From Candidatus Uhrbacteria bacterium (GTDB lineage Bacteria; Patescibacteriota; Patescibacteriia; 2-12-FULL-60-25): a stretch of DNA of 24,361 nt. The translations under genes were made by a program, and so were the position numbers. Below the pieces are notes generated by a model that was not told the origin of the DNA, did no database searches, and was given only the letters and a program-made list of their open reading frames with translations. The first letter of the stretch is position 1, and each line of letters starts with the position of its first letter. Shown piece by piece: positions 6,087-13,645 of this stretch. The stretch spans positions 1-24,361 of the forward strand of contig SICT01000007.1 in the NCBI GenBank assembly GCA_009691315.1. Reading direction: 5' to 3'.

Positions 6087-7150
6087 ATGTATCAAAATAT
6101 TATTTCATTAGAAAATCTGTTTACCGCATGGCAAGAATTTCGTCGAGGCAAACGATCAAGTCAGGATGTTCAGCTGTTTGAGCGTCATGTGGAAGACAAT
6201 ATTTTTCGTTTGCATTGGGAACTCAAGAACAAAACCTATCGTCATAACTCTTATCAGCGTTTTCAAATCTTCGATCCAAAACATCGGATCATTCATAAGG
6301 CAGATGTGCGTGACAGAATTGTCCATCATACCATCTATCGTATTCTCGCTCCCGTGTTCGAGTCATCATTCATTTTCGATTCCTATTCCTGTCGTATAGG
6401 GAAGGGGACACATGCAGCCGTCGACAGATTGAACACGCTCGTTCGCAAGGTCAGTCACAATTACACGAGGCCTTGCTGGGCATTGAAATGTGATATCCGA
6501 AAGTTTTTTAACAGCATCAATCATTCGATTTTAGAAAAATTGATCAAACAAAAAATTTCTGATCCTGACACGCTTGGATTATTACGCAATGTGATTGATA
6601 GTTTTGTCGGTGTCGATAATTTTGCAGAGAGAGAGAGAGAGTTCAAGGAATTCCCATTGGAAATCTTACGTCGCAACTTTTTGCGAACGTATACATGAGT
6701 CCGTTCGATCATTATGTGAAAGAAATTTTGCGAGTGAAATATTATTTGCGCTACACTGACGATTTTATCATTCTACACGACGATCCCGTTGCCCTCGTAT
6801 CCCTGTTGCCATCCATGAGGTTTTTTCTTCAAGAGCGGCTCGCTCTTGATCTTCATCCTAGAAAAATTGAGTTGCGAAAACTCAAACAAGGGATAGATTT
6901 TTTAGGTTACGTCACTCTTTCGCATTATCGACGTTTGCGAACCAAGACGAAAGATCGAGCATTTCGACGAATTGAAACCGACGGCCTCTCAAATGAAAGA
7001 CTTCAATCCTATCTCGGACTTTTGTCGCATTGTGAGGGATATTGGATCAAACAGAGATTGCGAGAGTTATATGTAATGGAGCAAAAAAATAAGATAGCGA
7101 GAAATCACAGTTTAGCTTTCTCCAGCAACGGTTTCCACCATTCTGCGTGA
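6087..7150 (+). pseudogene. DGR reverse transcriptase, frameshifted at (AG)8
   Basis: A DGR-clade reverse transcriptase split into two frames. Frame one (6087-6698) holds the N-terminal region and KCDIRKFF with the first catalytic Asp (D136). The other frame holds GIPIGNLTSQLFANVY (DNA 6647-6694) and the YTDD active site (DNA 6752-6763), then continues to 7150. These DGR-RT hallmarks join perfectly if one AG unit is removed at 6626-6641, giving about 353 aa, a normal DGR-RT length. As written, frame one runs out at TGA 6696-6698 and a second ATG at 6695 overlaps it, but that fragment lacks the first Asp. No clear SD precedes 6087. The final 26 or so residues read into the antisense of rmlB. 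It is either switched off by slippage, decaying, or a sequencing artefact. Confidence 0.93.
6626..6641 (+). repeat. (AG)8 dinucleotide tract in the RT gene
   Basis: Eight uninterrupted AG units lie at the exact point where the RT frame shifts. Seven or ten units would put the downstream GIPIGNLTSQ and YTDD segment in frame with the N-terminal half. Such tracts are typical sites of replication slippage. Confidence 0.9.
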
Positions 7151-8091
7151 CTTTTATACCATTCGATTGTTTGTTTGATGCCATCTTCAAATGAATGACG
7201 CGGCTCCCAGCCTAATTCTTGTTTGGCTTTGGAAAAATCAACCGCATAACGCAAGTCATGACCCTTGCGATCTTCGACAAATTGGATGAGGGATTCTGGC
7301 TTGCCTAAGGTCTGGAGAATCGTTTTTGCCACCTCTAGGTTTGCGCGTTCACTATTGCCACCAAGACAGTAGGTTTCCCCGCTACGTCCACGTTCGAGTA
7401 TAGCCTCAACGCCACGGCAATGATCTTCTACATGGATCCAATCACGCACGTGCTTGCCATCGCCGTAGATGGGCAAGGGTTCGTCATGCAGAGCGCGAAT
7501 GATTAACAACGGAATAAATTTTTCCGGAAAGTGATACGGACTGCCGTAGTTGTTTGAACTGTTTGAGATGGTGATGGGCAAACCGTGCGTGTGGTAATAC
7601 GATCGACACAAGTGATCGCTTGCCGCTTTGGAAGCAGAGTAAGGGCTGCGCGGATCGTAGGGCGTTTGCTCATTAAATTTTTTTTCATCATTGAGCGCGA
7701 GCGATCCGAATACCTCATCCGTTGAAATATGGTGGAAGCGTTTAATTTGCGTTCCGCGTTTTCGGACCTCTTCTAAGAGCGTTTGTGTTCCGACCGCATT
7801 GGTCATGATAAAGACCAGGCTATGATTGATGGAGCGATCGACGTGTGTCTCGGCGGCAAAGTGCACCACCATATCGATTCCTTCCATTGCTTGATGAACA
7901 ACCTTAGCATCGCAAATATTCCCCTGGATAAATTGATAACGCGCCTGATCCAGGCCCATGAGATTTTCTAAATTCCCGGCGTAGGTGAGAGCATCCAAAT
8001 TCACAATGCAATCCTCTGGATGATGAGCTAGCCAGTAATGGATAAAATTTGAGCCCATGAATCCAGCTCCGCCCGTGACAAGAAGTTTCAT
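7105..8091 (-). CDS. rmlB: dTDP-glucose 4,6-dehydratase
   Basis: An extended SDR enzyme of 328 aa converting dTDP-glucose to dTDP-4-keto-6-deoxyglucose, the central step of dTDP-rhamnose synthesis. Visible are the NAD-binding TGGAGFMGS (6-14), HFAAETHVDRS, STDEVFG with its Asp-Glu pair (123-129) and YSASK with Tyr151/Lys155, plus RDWIHVEDH and a DLRYAVD segment. I chose the ATG at 8091 because the dehydratase domain begins right there, although the frame is open to 8160; no strong SD is visible. Its 3' end overlaps the RT frame by 46 nt. The natural downstream partner, the fused reductase/RmlA gene, lies on the same strand beyond the DGR. Confidence 0.95.
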   Translation of the reverse strand: MKLLVTGGAGFMGSNFIHYWLAHHPEDCIVNLDALTYAGNLENLMGLDQARYQFIQGNICDAKVVHQAMEGIDMVVHFAAETHVDRSINHSLVFIMTNAVGTQTLLEEVRKRGTQIKRFHHISTDEVFGSLALNDEKKFNEQTPYDPRSPYSASKAASDHLCRSYYHTHGLPITISNSSNNYGSPYHFPEKFIPLLIIRALHDEPLPIYGDGKHVRDWIHVEDHCRGVEAILERGRSGETYCLGGNSERANLEVAKTILQTLGKPESLIQFVEDRKGHDLRYAVDFSKAKQELGWEPRHSFEDGIKQTIEWYKSHAEWWKPLLEKAKL

Positions 8092-8131
8092 AATTGCTAA
8101 CGTGAGATACGAATAACCATAGCAAACACCT

Positions 8132-9067
8132 GTGAATTCTACAACAAATGGTTGCATCACCTGGCTCCCACCTGGGCATGCCGATCAAGCAGATCTGGGC
8201 GTGTTAACCGTGGGCTGGAATGTGCGCGATCTTTTATTGGAAAATATTGAGGCGTTGTTGAGAAGCGAAGGGTCCATCACGGCAGAATTGATCGTCATTG
8301 ATAATCACTCGCGTGATCGCACGGTGGAAGCGGTGCGAGAGAAATTTTCTTTTGCTCGAGTCCTGGTCAATGAAAAGAATTTGGGTTTTTCTTTCGCGAA
8401 TAATCAGGGCATGGCGGTCGCTCATGCGCGTCACATTCTTTTACTAAATCCAGACATGCGCGTGGAGCCAAATGCCTTGCAGAAAACGGTGGAATATCTT
8501 GATACACATCCGGACGTCGCGATTGTTGGCGGCCAACTTTCCACCCCCGAGGGTATGATCGTGAAATCCGTGCGTCATTTTGCGACGTTATCATCTCAGC
8601 TCGCTATTTTGTTGAAGCTTCCCCATCTGTCTCCGGCCACGCTCAAGAACTATTTGTGGAATGATTTTGATTACACACGCGAACAATCCATCGAAGCGGT
8701 ACGCGGATCGTATTTGGCGATTCAGGGAGCGGCCAGGCAGTCTCTTGGAGGACTGGATCCCCGATTTTTTTTGTGGTTCGAAGATATGGATTATTGCAAA
8801 CAGGCGATTTCCGCTGGTTGGAAGGTGATGTATGTCCCGACCATCCGTGCCATCGATTTGGTGGGGCAGAGTTTTAAACAGGTCAATTTGTATACGTCAC
8901 AGGAACGTTTTACCCGAGCCCTCATCTTGTATTTTAAAAAGTGGCATCCTGGTTGGCAGGTGTGGATTTTGAAGATTCTGCGACCGCCTCTGCTTCTTGT
9001 TGCCTGGATCGTGGAATTTTGCCTGAGGTTGTTTGGCATAAAAAAATATCGGCGAGTGGAAACGTAA
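8132..9067 (+). CDS. GT2-family glycosyltransferase (rhamnosyltransferase-like)
   Basis: A 311-aa GT-A glycosyltransferase. It has the N-terminal nucleotide-sugar fold (VLTVGWN), IDNHSRD (56-62), KNLGFSFANNQG (82-93), NPDMR at the DxD position (106-110) and FEDMDYC (216-222), where the ED.D motif carries the likely catalytic base. The pattern resembles WbbL-type rhamnosyltransferases. A hydrophobic C-terminal helix (about 286-300) may anchor it to the membrane. The start is uncertain: GTG 8132 is the most upstream choice and has no SD; the fold begins near residue 21. It shares a 40-nt divergent region with rmlB and is first of three adjacent glycosyltransferases. Use of dTDP-rhamnose is inferred from its neighbour. 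Confidence 0.88.
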   Translation: MNSTTNGCITWLPPGHADQADLGVLTVGWNVRDLLLENIEALLRSEGSITAELIVIDNHSRDRTVEAVREKFSFARVLVNEKNLGFSFANNQGMAVAHARHILLLNPDMRVEPNALQKTVEYLDTHPDVAIVGGQLSTPEGMIVKSVRHFATLSSQLAILLKLPHLSPATLKNYLWNDFDYTREQSIEAVRGSYLAIQGAARQSLGGLDPRFFLWFEDMDYCKQAISAGWKVMYVPTIRAIDLVGQSFKQVNLYTSQERFTRALILYFKKWHPGWQVWILKILRPPLLLVAWIVEFCLRLFGIKKYRRVET

Positions 9068-9069
9068 TT

Positions 9070-10041
9070 ATGCCACGCGTTGCCATTCAATTACTGACCT
9101 ATCGATCATTGCACTCGATCGCGCGTTTGATCACCTGTTTGAAATCGCAAACCTTTCGTGATTGGGAATTGTTCGCGTGGGATAATTCCTGCGATTCGCG
9201 CGAACAAGAGGTGGTTCGATCCACGTTGACGAACTCCGCGTTGTCACATCATCTGATCGTCAGTGAACAAAACTTAGGATTCACCGCTCATAATAGATTA
9301 TGGCAGATGCATCAGGCGCCTTTTGTTTTGATTTTGAATGACGATTGTTTTTTGGAGCCCATGTATCTGGAGCAGGTCATGAAGCGCATGGAACGTGCCG
9401 CCTTTGGCGAGCCTCGCTCGTCCGACGAGCGGGATGATCGATGTGCCGCTGTGACAGGTTTAATTTATCGTGAGCGCGGGAATTCTGCTATTGATACTGC
9501 AGGGTTGCGATTTGAGTGTCTGGGTCATGTGGTTGATGATCATGATGTGCATTTGGAAGCCCGCCAAGTGTTTGGAGTTTCCGGTACAGCCGCACTTTTG
9601 CGTCGTTCTGCGGTTGAGAGCGTGTCGCCGGAACGCTTGCCTTTTGATCCATCCTTTTTTATGTATAAAGAAGATGTGGATTTGGCTATTCGTCTTAAGC
9701 GTAAACGCTATACGGCCTGGCTTGAACCGCAAGCGATTGCCTTTCACGCACGCGGGGTGAAAGAGACGGGCAGGGGATGGCTTTCGCGTATTAAAGATGA
9801 ATTGGCTCGGCCGATCCATCTGCGTACCCAAACCTACAAAAATCAGTGGGCGATTTATTTCTACCATTTTTCTTGGGAGTTGGGTTGGAAGGATTTTTTG
9901 TGGACCTGTTGGCATGAAAAAAAACGAAGCGTGTCCCTGTTTATTTTTGGCGGACCTGTGGCCTTCTTTCGAACCTGGCGTGAAATCATCACGCTGATCC
10001 CAGGCTGGAAAGAACGCGGAAAAATTTTACGCACGTTATGA
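9070..10041 (+). CDS. GT2-family glycosyltransferase
   Basis: A 323-aa GT-A enzyme with WDNSCDS (37-43), QNLGFTAHNRLW, LNDDCF (DxD-type metal site, 89-94) and KEDVDLAIRLK (200-210) as the acceptor-site acidic motif. The start ATG lies 2 nt after the previous stop, the usual operon spacing here; the frame is open further upstream, but the fold starts at MPRVAIQLLTY. The 3' end overlaps the next glycosyltransferase by 4 nt (ATGA). It is probably cytoplasmic or membrane-associated and adds one sugar of a surface glycan; donor and acceptor are unknown. Confidence 0.87.
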   Translation: MPRVAIQLLTYRSLHSIARLITCLKSQTFRDWELFAWDNSCDSREQEVVRSTLTNSALSHHLIVSEQNLGFTAHNRLWQMHQAPFVLILNDDCFLEPMYLEQVMKRMERAAFGEPRSSDERDDRCAAVTGLIYRERGNSAIDTAGLRFECLGHVVDDHDVHLEARQVFGVSGTAALLRRSAVESVSPERLPFDPSFFMYKEDVDLAIRLKRKRYTAWLEPQAIAFHARGVKETGRGWLSRIKDELARPIHLRTQTYKNQWAIYFYHFSWELGWKDFLWTCWHEKKRSVSLFIFGGPVAFFRTWREIITLIPGWKERGKILRTL

Positions 10042-11162
10042 ACCAGCCGAAAGTCGGAATAATTTATCTCACCTTCGCCACACCGAATTGGTGTCAGGAT
10101 ATTCCGCGTGCCATGAAATCGCTCGAAGAAATTGTCTATCCTCCAGAACAAATCGAACTGATTTGCGTTGAATCAAATTCGCCGAGCGGTGAAATCGTGA
10201 AACCGTGGTTTGAACAGGAGTGGATGCCAAAATCTGGAAAAGAATTGCCGCGCATCCATTATATTTTTCATGATGAAAAAATTGGTTTTGCGGGGAATGT
10301 CAACCATGGGTTCGCGAGAGCCAAAGAGCTTGGCTGTGACTATGTCTATTTGCTGAATGAAGACGCAGAAGTGCATCCAGATTTTTTGCGCTATGCCGTG
10401 GAGCGTGCCGAACAGGATCCAAAAATTGCCTATGTGCAATCGCTGATTCTTCTTGGCCAAGATAAGAATAAAGTGAACACTGTTGGCAATGCCTATCATT
10501 ATTTGGGTTTTGGTTATTCAAATGGATATTTGTGGACGCATGATCAAGCGAATCAATTTTTTGAGCAAGAACGCAAGACTCATCTAGATTTGGAGATCGG
10601 ATATGCTTCGGGCGCCGGTGTTCTTGGTCGAGTTTCGCTCATCGATCAGTGCGGATTATTCGACGAGAAATTTTTTGCGTATCACGAAGACACGGACGCG
10701 ACGTTTCAAGCGAGAATCCGCGGATATAAAATTGTGATCGAGCCGCTGTCCATCATCTATCATTATTATGAGTTCACCAAAACCCAGATGCCAAAGAATT
10801 TTTTGGTCGAGCGCAATCGTTGGGTGATTTTGTTAAGCTACTATCGTTTGTGGACGTTTTTATTGATTGTACCAATGCTGTTCGTGATGGAAGTCGGCCA
10901 GCTGATCTTTTCGATTTGGGGTGGTTGGTGGCGAGAAAAAATTAAAGTTTATCGTGAAATTGTCTCGTCAGAGTTTTGGCAGTGGATAAAAGTGCGTCAC
11001 GAAAAAATTCAACGCGAGCGCGTGATCTCGGATCGTGAGCTTCTGCGCTACGCCGTCTCCACCATTGAATTTCAAGGCGAAGCCGTAGCCAATCCGCTCC
11101 TGCAATTTATCGGCAATCCGTTGATGAAAGTGTATTGGGGGATTGTGAAGAGGTTGATCTAA
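10038..11162 (+). CDS. GT2-family glycosyltransferase with C-terminal membrane segment
   Basis: A 374-aa GT2 enzyme, third of the operon, starting inside the stop of the preceding gene. Signatures are VESNSPSG, KIGFAGNVNHGF (81-92), NEDAEV at the DxD site (107-112) and HEDTD (216-220). A strongly hydrophobic stretch around residues 268-290 would anchor it in the membrane, followed by about 80 charged residues. It is longer than its two neighbours because of this tail. It likely extends the same rhamnose-containing glycan; the specific linkage cannot be told. Confidence 0.87.
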   Translation: MNQPKVGIIYLTFATPNWCQDIPRAMKSLEEIVYPPEQIELICVESNSPSGEIVKPWFEQEWMPKSGKELPRIHYIFHDEKIGFAGNVNHGFARAKELGCDYVYLLNEDAEVHPDFLRYAVERAEQDPKIAYVQSLILLGQDKNKVNTVGNAYHYLGFGYSNGYLWTHDQANQFFEQERKTHLDLEIGYASGAGVLGRVSLIDQCGLFDEKFFAYHEDTDATFQARIRGYKIVIEPLSIIYHYYEFTKTQMPKNFLVERNRWVILLSYYRLWTFLLIVPMLFVMEVGQLIFSIWGGWWREKIKVYREIVSSEFWQWIKVRHEKIQRERVISDRELLRYAVSTIEFQGEAVANPLLQFIGNPLMKVYWGIVKRLI

Positions 11163-11169
11163 CGAACCC

Positions 11170-11198
11170 TTGCGTAATCTAAAAAGCTTTGCTATCCT
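11170..11198 (+). promoter_or_regulatory. promoter of rpmE
   Basis: TTGCGT (11170-11175), 17 nt, TATCCT (11193-11198). The expected start point lies only about 5-7 nt before the ATG at 11211, so the mRNA is nearly leaderless. The 15-nt string TATCCTTTGCCCACT recurs exactly at the rpsB promoter. Confidence 0.7.
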
Positions 11199-11210
11199 TT
11201 GCCCACTTGT

Positions 11211-11528
11211 ATGAAAACCGCCATTCACCCAACCTATTATCCGGATGCCAAAATTGTCTGCGCTTGTGGCAATGTGATTGAAGTCGGATCTACGGTGAAA
11301 GAAATTCACGTGGAATTATGTTCGGCCTGCCATCCGTTCTATACAGGAAAATTGAAATTGATTGACACGGCTCGTCGCGTGGAGAAATTCGTAGGCAAAG
11401 TCAAAGCCAAAGAAACAAAAGGTTCCACGAGTACCGGTAAAAAAGTGAAGACGGTTAAACGTGCGGCGTTAAAGGCGGCCAAGAAAGCGGCCAAGAAGCC
11501 AACGCGGCTCGACGAAACAGAAGCTTAG
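11211..11528 (+). CDS. rpmE: 50S ribosomal protein L31 with Lys/Ala-rich extension
   Basis: The N-terminal about 65 residues are L31: MKTAIHPTYYPDAKIVCACG, then CSACHPFYTGK. The Cys pairs CxC and CxxC would bind zinc. The protein is 105 aa, longer than the usual 70 or so, with a basic tail containing AALKAAKKAAKKP that probably binds rRNA. ATG 11211 was chosen because it begins the canonical L31 sequence; a TTG at 11199 overlaps the promoter region. It has its own promoter and a terminator. Confidence 0.95.
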   Translation: MKTAIHPTYYPDAKIVCACGNVIEVGSTVKEIHVELCSACHPFYTGKLKLIDTARRVEKFVGKVKAKETKGSTSTGKKVKTVKRAALKAAKKAAKKPTRLDETEA

Positions 11529-11535
11529 ATACAAG

Positions 11536-11584
11536 ACCAGCGCTCACGCTCAGGCTATACTGTCTGACATGAACGCTGGTTTTT
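11536..11584 (+). terminator. probable terminator after rpmE
   Basis: ACCAGCG (11536-11542) pairs with CGCTGGT (11574-11580) across a 31-nt loop that holds a small TGTC/GACA stem, followed by TTTT. The loop also contains TATACT (11556-11561), a possible -10 element for prfA, so terminator and promoter may be interleaved. Confidence 0.5.
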
Positions 11585-11589
11585 GATTT

Positions 11590-12657
11590 ATGTCTTATTT
11601 ATCTGAACAAGCCCGCAAGGCCATCCAAGATTTGAAACAGGCCGAGGAACGTATGAGTTCTCCGGAGATTTTAGGTGACTCAAAAAAAATGCGTGAGGCG
11701 TCCGTCGCGTATCATCATGCGAAAGCCTTAGCTGAAGCGGCAGAGAAATATTTATCTTTTGAACGCGCCTTGATTGACGCACGTGAAGCGGCCACTTCAA
11801 CCGACCCAGACTTGAAGTCTATGGGTGAAGCTGAAATACAAAAGATTCAACCGGCGCTGACTGAGGCCGGAGAGAGTTTTGAACTGCTCCTTATCCCACC
11901 AGATCCTCATGATGACAATAATGTGATCGTCGAGATCCGGGCTGGTGCTGGGGGAGACGAGGCTGCTCTGTTTGCGCAAGATTTGTGTCGGATGTACATG
12001 CGTTTTGCGGAACGTCATCGTTGGAAAGCATCGCTCGCTTCTGAGTCGCGTAATGATTTGGGAGGGTATAAAGAAGTTATTTTTGCTCTGCAAGGTGATG
12101 GCGCGTACGGCTGGCTCAAGTATGAATCTGGTGTACACCGTGTTCAGCGTGTTCCAAGTACGGAAAAAGCCGGTCGTATTCACACGTCGACAACGACGGT
12201 TGCGGTGCTTCCGGAAATTGAAGAAGAAGAAATGAATATTGAAATGAAAGATTTACGTATTGATACGTTTTGCGCGGGAGGGAAAGGTGGTCAGTCGGTG
12301 AACACCACAAAATCGGCTGTACGCATTACACATATTCCGAGCGGGATTGTGGTCAGTTGTCAGGATGAGCGTTCGCAATTGCAAAATCGTGAACGTGGCA
12401 TGACGATTTTGCGCGCGCGTTTGTGGGAAGCGGATCAAGCGAAGAAACGTGCAACGCTTGAGGCAGAGCGGCGTTCGCAGATTGGCACGGGTGATCGTTC
12501 AGAAAAAATTCGTACCTATAATTTTCCGCAAGATCGCATCACCGATCATCGGATTAAAAAAAGCTGGCATAATATCGAGCAGGTGTTAGCCGGAGAGTTG
12601 GAGCCGCTTATCCTCGCGGTCAAATCAGGGAAGATGGGGAATGAAGATGAGGAATGA
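11590..12657 (+). CDS. prfA: peptide chain release factor 1
   Basis: Class I release factor of 355 aa reading UAA and UAG. It carries the catalytic GGQ (233-235, in GGKGGQSVNTT) and the RF1-type PxT stop-recognition tripeptide as PST (189-191, in VQRVPSTEKAGRIHTS) rather than the SPF of RF2. RAGAGGDEAALFA (117-129) and CQDERSQLQN are further hallmarks, and the length is normal. It is preceded by the rpmE terminator with an embedded TATACT and shows no SD. The gene ends with TGA, which RF1 does not read, so an RF2 or equivalent must be encoded elsewhere. Confidence 0.97.
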   Translation: MSYLSEQARKAIQDLKQAEERMSSPEILGDSKKMREASVAYHHAKALAEAAEKYLSFERALIDAREAATSTDPDLKSMGEAEIQKIQPALTEAGESFELLLIPPDPHDDNNVIVEIRAGAGGDEAALFAQDLCRMYMRFAERHRWKASLASESRNDLGGYKEVIFALQGDGAYGWLKYESGVHRVQRVPSTEKAGRIHTSTTTVAVLPEIEEEEMNIEMKDLRIDTFCAGGKGGQSVNTTKSAVRITHIPSGIVVSCQDERSQLQNRERGMTILRARLWEADQAKKRATLEAERRSQIGTGDRSEKIRTYNFPQDRITDHRIKKSWHNIEQVLAGELEPLILAVKSGKMGNEDEE

Positions 12658-12675
12658 CGGCCAAGCGTGAAGGTA

Positions 12676-12704
12676 TTGTCAAAAATCGTTGGATCCGTTA
12701 TCCT
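12676..12704 (+). promoter_or_regulatory. promoter of rpsB-tsf
   Basis: TTGTCA (12676-12681), 17 nt, TATCCT (12699-12704), continuing as TTGCCCACT exactly as at the rpmE promoter. Transcription should start near 12711, giving a leader of about 103 nt. Confidence 0.72.
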
Positions 12705-12710
12705 TTGCCC

Positions 12711-12813
12711 ACTAAATCCTCACTCGTCTTCGTTTAACCTTTGTGCATTCTCCTGGTCTGACTACGGTCCGACTTACGCATGAAGTGAAACGAGTGATTA
12801 AAGGAGAATATCT
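12711..12813 (+). promoter_or_regulatory. rpsB mRNA leader with anti-SD
   Basis: ATTCTCCT (12747-12754) is a perfect 8-nt complement of AGGAGAAT (12802-12809), which contains the SD of rpsB. CACTCGT (12721-12727) and ACGAGTG (12790-12796) form another stem that encloses the anti-SD but not the SD, so the two pairings are alternatives or a pseudoknot. This architecture suits autoregulation by S2, as known for rpsB in other bacteria; no direct evidence here. Confidence 0.5.
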
Positions 12814-13623
12814 ATGCCTCAGATGCCAAGTTTAGTTGAGATGCTTCAGGCCGGAGTTCATTTTGGTCATCAGACGTCCAAGTGGCATCCGAAAATGAAG
12901 AAATATTTGTTTGGGAGCCGTCAGGGAATCCACATTATTAATTTGGAAGAAACGCAAAAGGCGCTTGAAATAGCGTTTGAGTTTGCGAAGAAGACGACCT
13001 TGCGTGGTGGAACGATTTTATTTGTCGGAACAAAGAAGCAAACTGCGACGATTGCGGAAGAAGCGGCTAAGGCCTGCGGCATGCCGTACGTCACGAAACG
13101 TTGGCTTGGGGGGACGCTCACCAATTTTTCCAGCATGGCCGCGCTCATTCGTAAGTTTAAAGACATGAAGCGTCGGCAGGAAAAAGGGGAATATGCTAAA
13201 TATACAAAATTTGAACAGTTAAAATTTTCTGAGCAGATCGAAGCGTTGGATATCCAAGTGGGAGGTATCCAAGAGTTGACGCGTATCCCAGATGTTTTGT
13301 TTATTTTGGATATTCGTAAAGACAAAACAGCGCTGGAAGAAGGGCTCAAACGCGGTGTTAAAATTATCGCGGTCTGTGATTCCAATGTGAATCCAACGGA
13401 GATCGACTATCCAATTCCAGCGAATGATGATGCGGTGAAGTCTATTGAAATGATTGCCAAGTTGATGGCCGCAGCGATTCAAGAGGGTCGGGAGGAATGG
13501 GAACAGGCCCGTATCCGTTTGGGGAGCTCTCTCATTACTCCCATGGCACCGGGAGGTGTTGCGGGTTCGATCATTGATCCAGATAAACCAAAATCACACG
13601 TCTTTTTAGAAGGAAGAAATTAA
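12814..13623 (+). CDS. rpsB: 30S ribosomal protein S2
   Basis: A 269-aa S2 with the family's LLQAGVHFGH-type start (EMLQAGVHFGHQTSKWHPKM), FVGTKKQ, KRWLGGTLTNF and the IPANDD segment near residue 205. S2 joins the 30S subunit late and binds near S1 in other bacteria. The start has a good SD (AGGAGA, spacing 7). It leads the usual rpsB-tsf pair; its C-terminal tail after GREEWEQ is slightly extended. Confidence 0.97.
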   Translation: MPQMPSLVEMLQAGVHFGHQTSKWHPKMKKYLFGSRQGIHIINLEETQKALEIAFEFAKKTTLRGGTILFVGTKKQTATIAEEAAKACGMPYVTKRWLGGTLTNFSSMAALIRKFKDMKRRQEKGEYAKYTKFEQLKFSEQIEALDIQVGGIQELTRIPDVLFILDIRKDKTALEEGLKRGVKIIAVCDSNVNPTEIDYPIPANDDAVKSIEMIAKLMAAAIQEGREEWEQARIRLGSSLITPMAPGGVAGSIIDPDKPKSHVFLEGRN

Positions 13624-13645
13624 TTAAAACTTTTTTGTTCATTTT

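Noticed and set aside
6695..7150. Stand-alone gene for a small RT-like protein
   Set aside because: It starts in the middle of a conserved RT segment and lacks the first catalytic Asp; it is the downstream half of the frameshifted RT.
6087..7150. Group II intron or retron
   Set aside because: The RT motifs (KCDIRKFF, IPIGNLTSQ), the TR/VR pair and avd are DGR-type; no maturase or HNH domain, intron domain V or retron msr/msd structure is evident.
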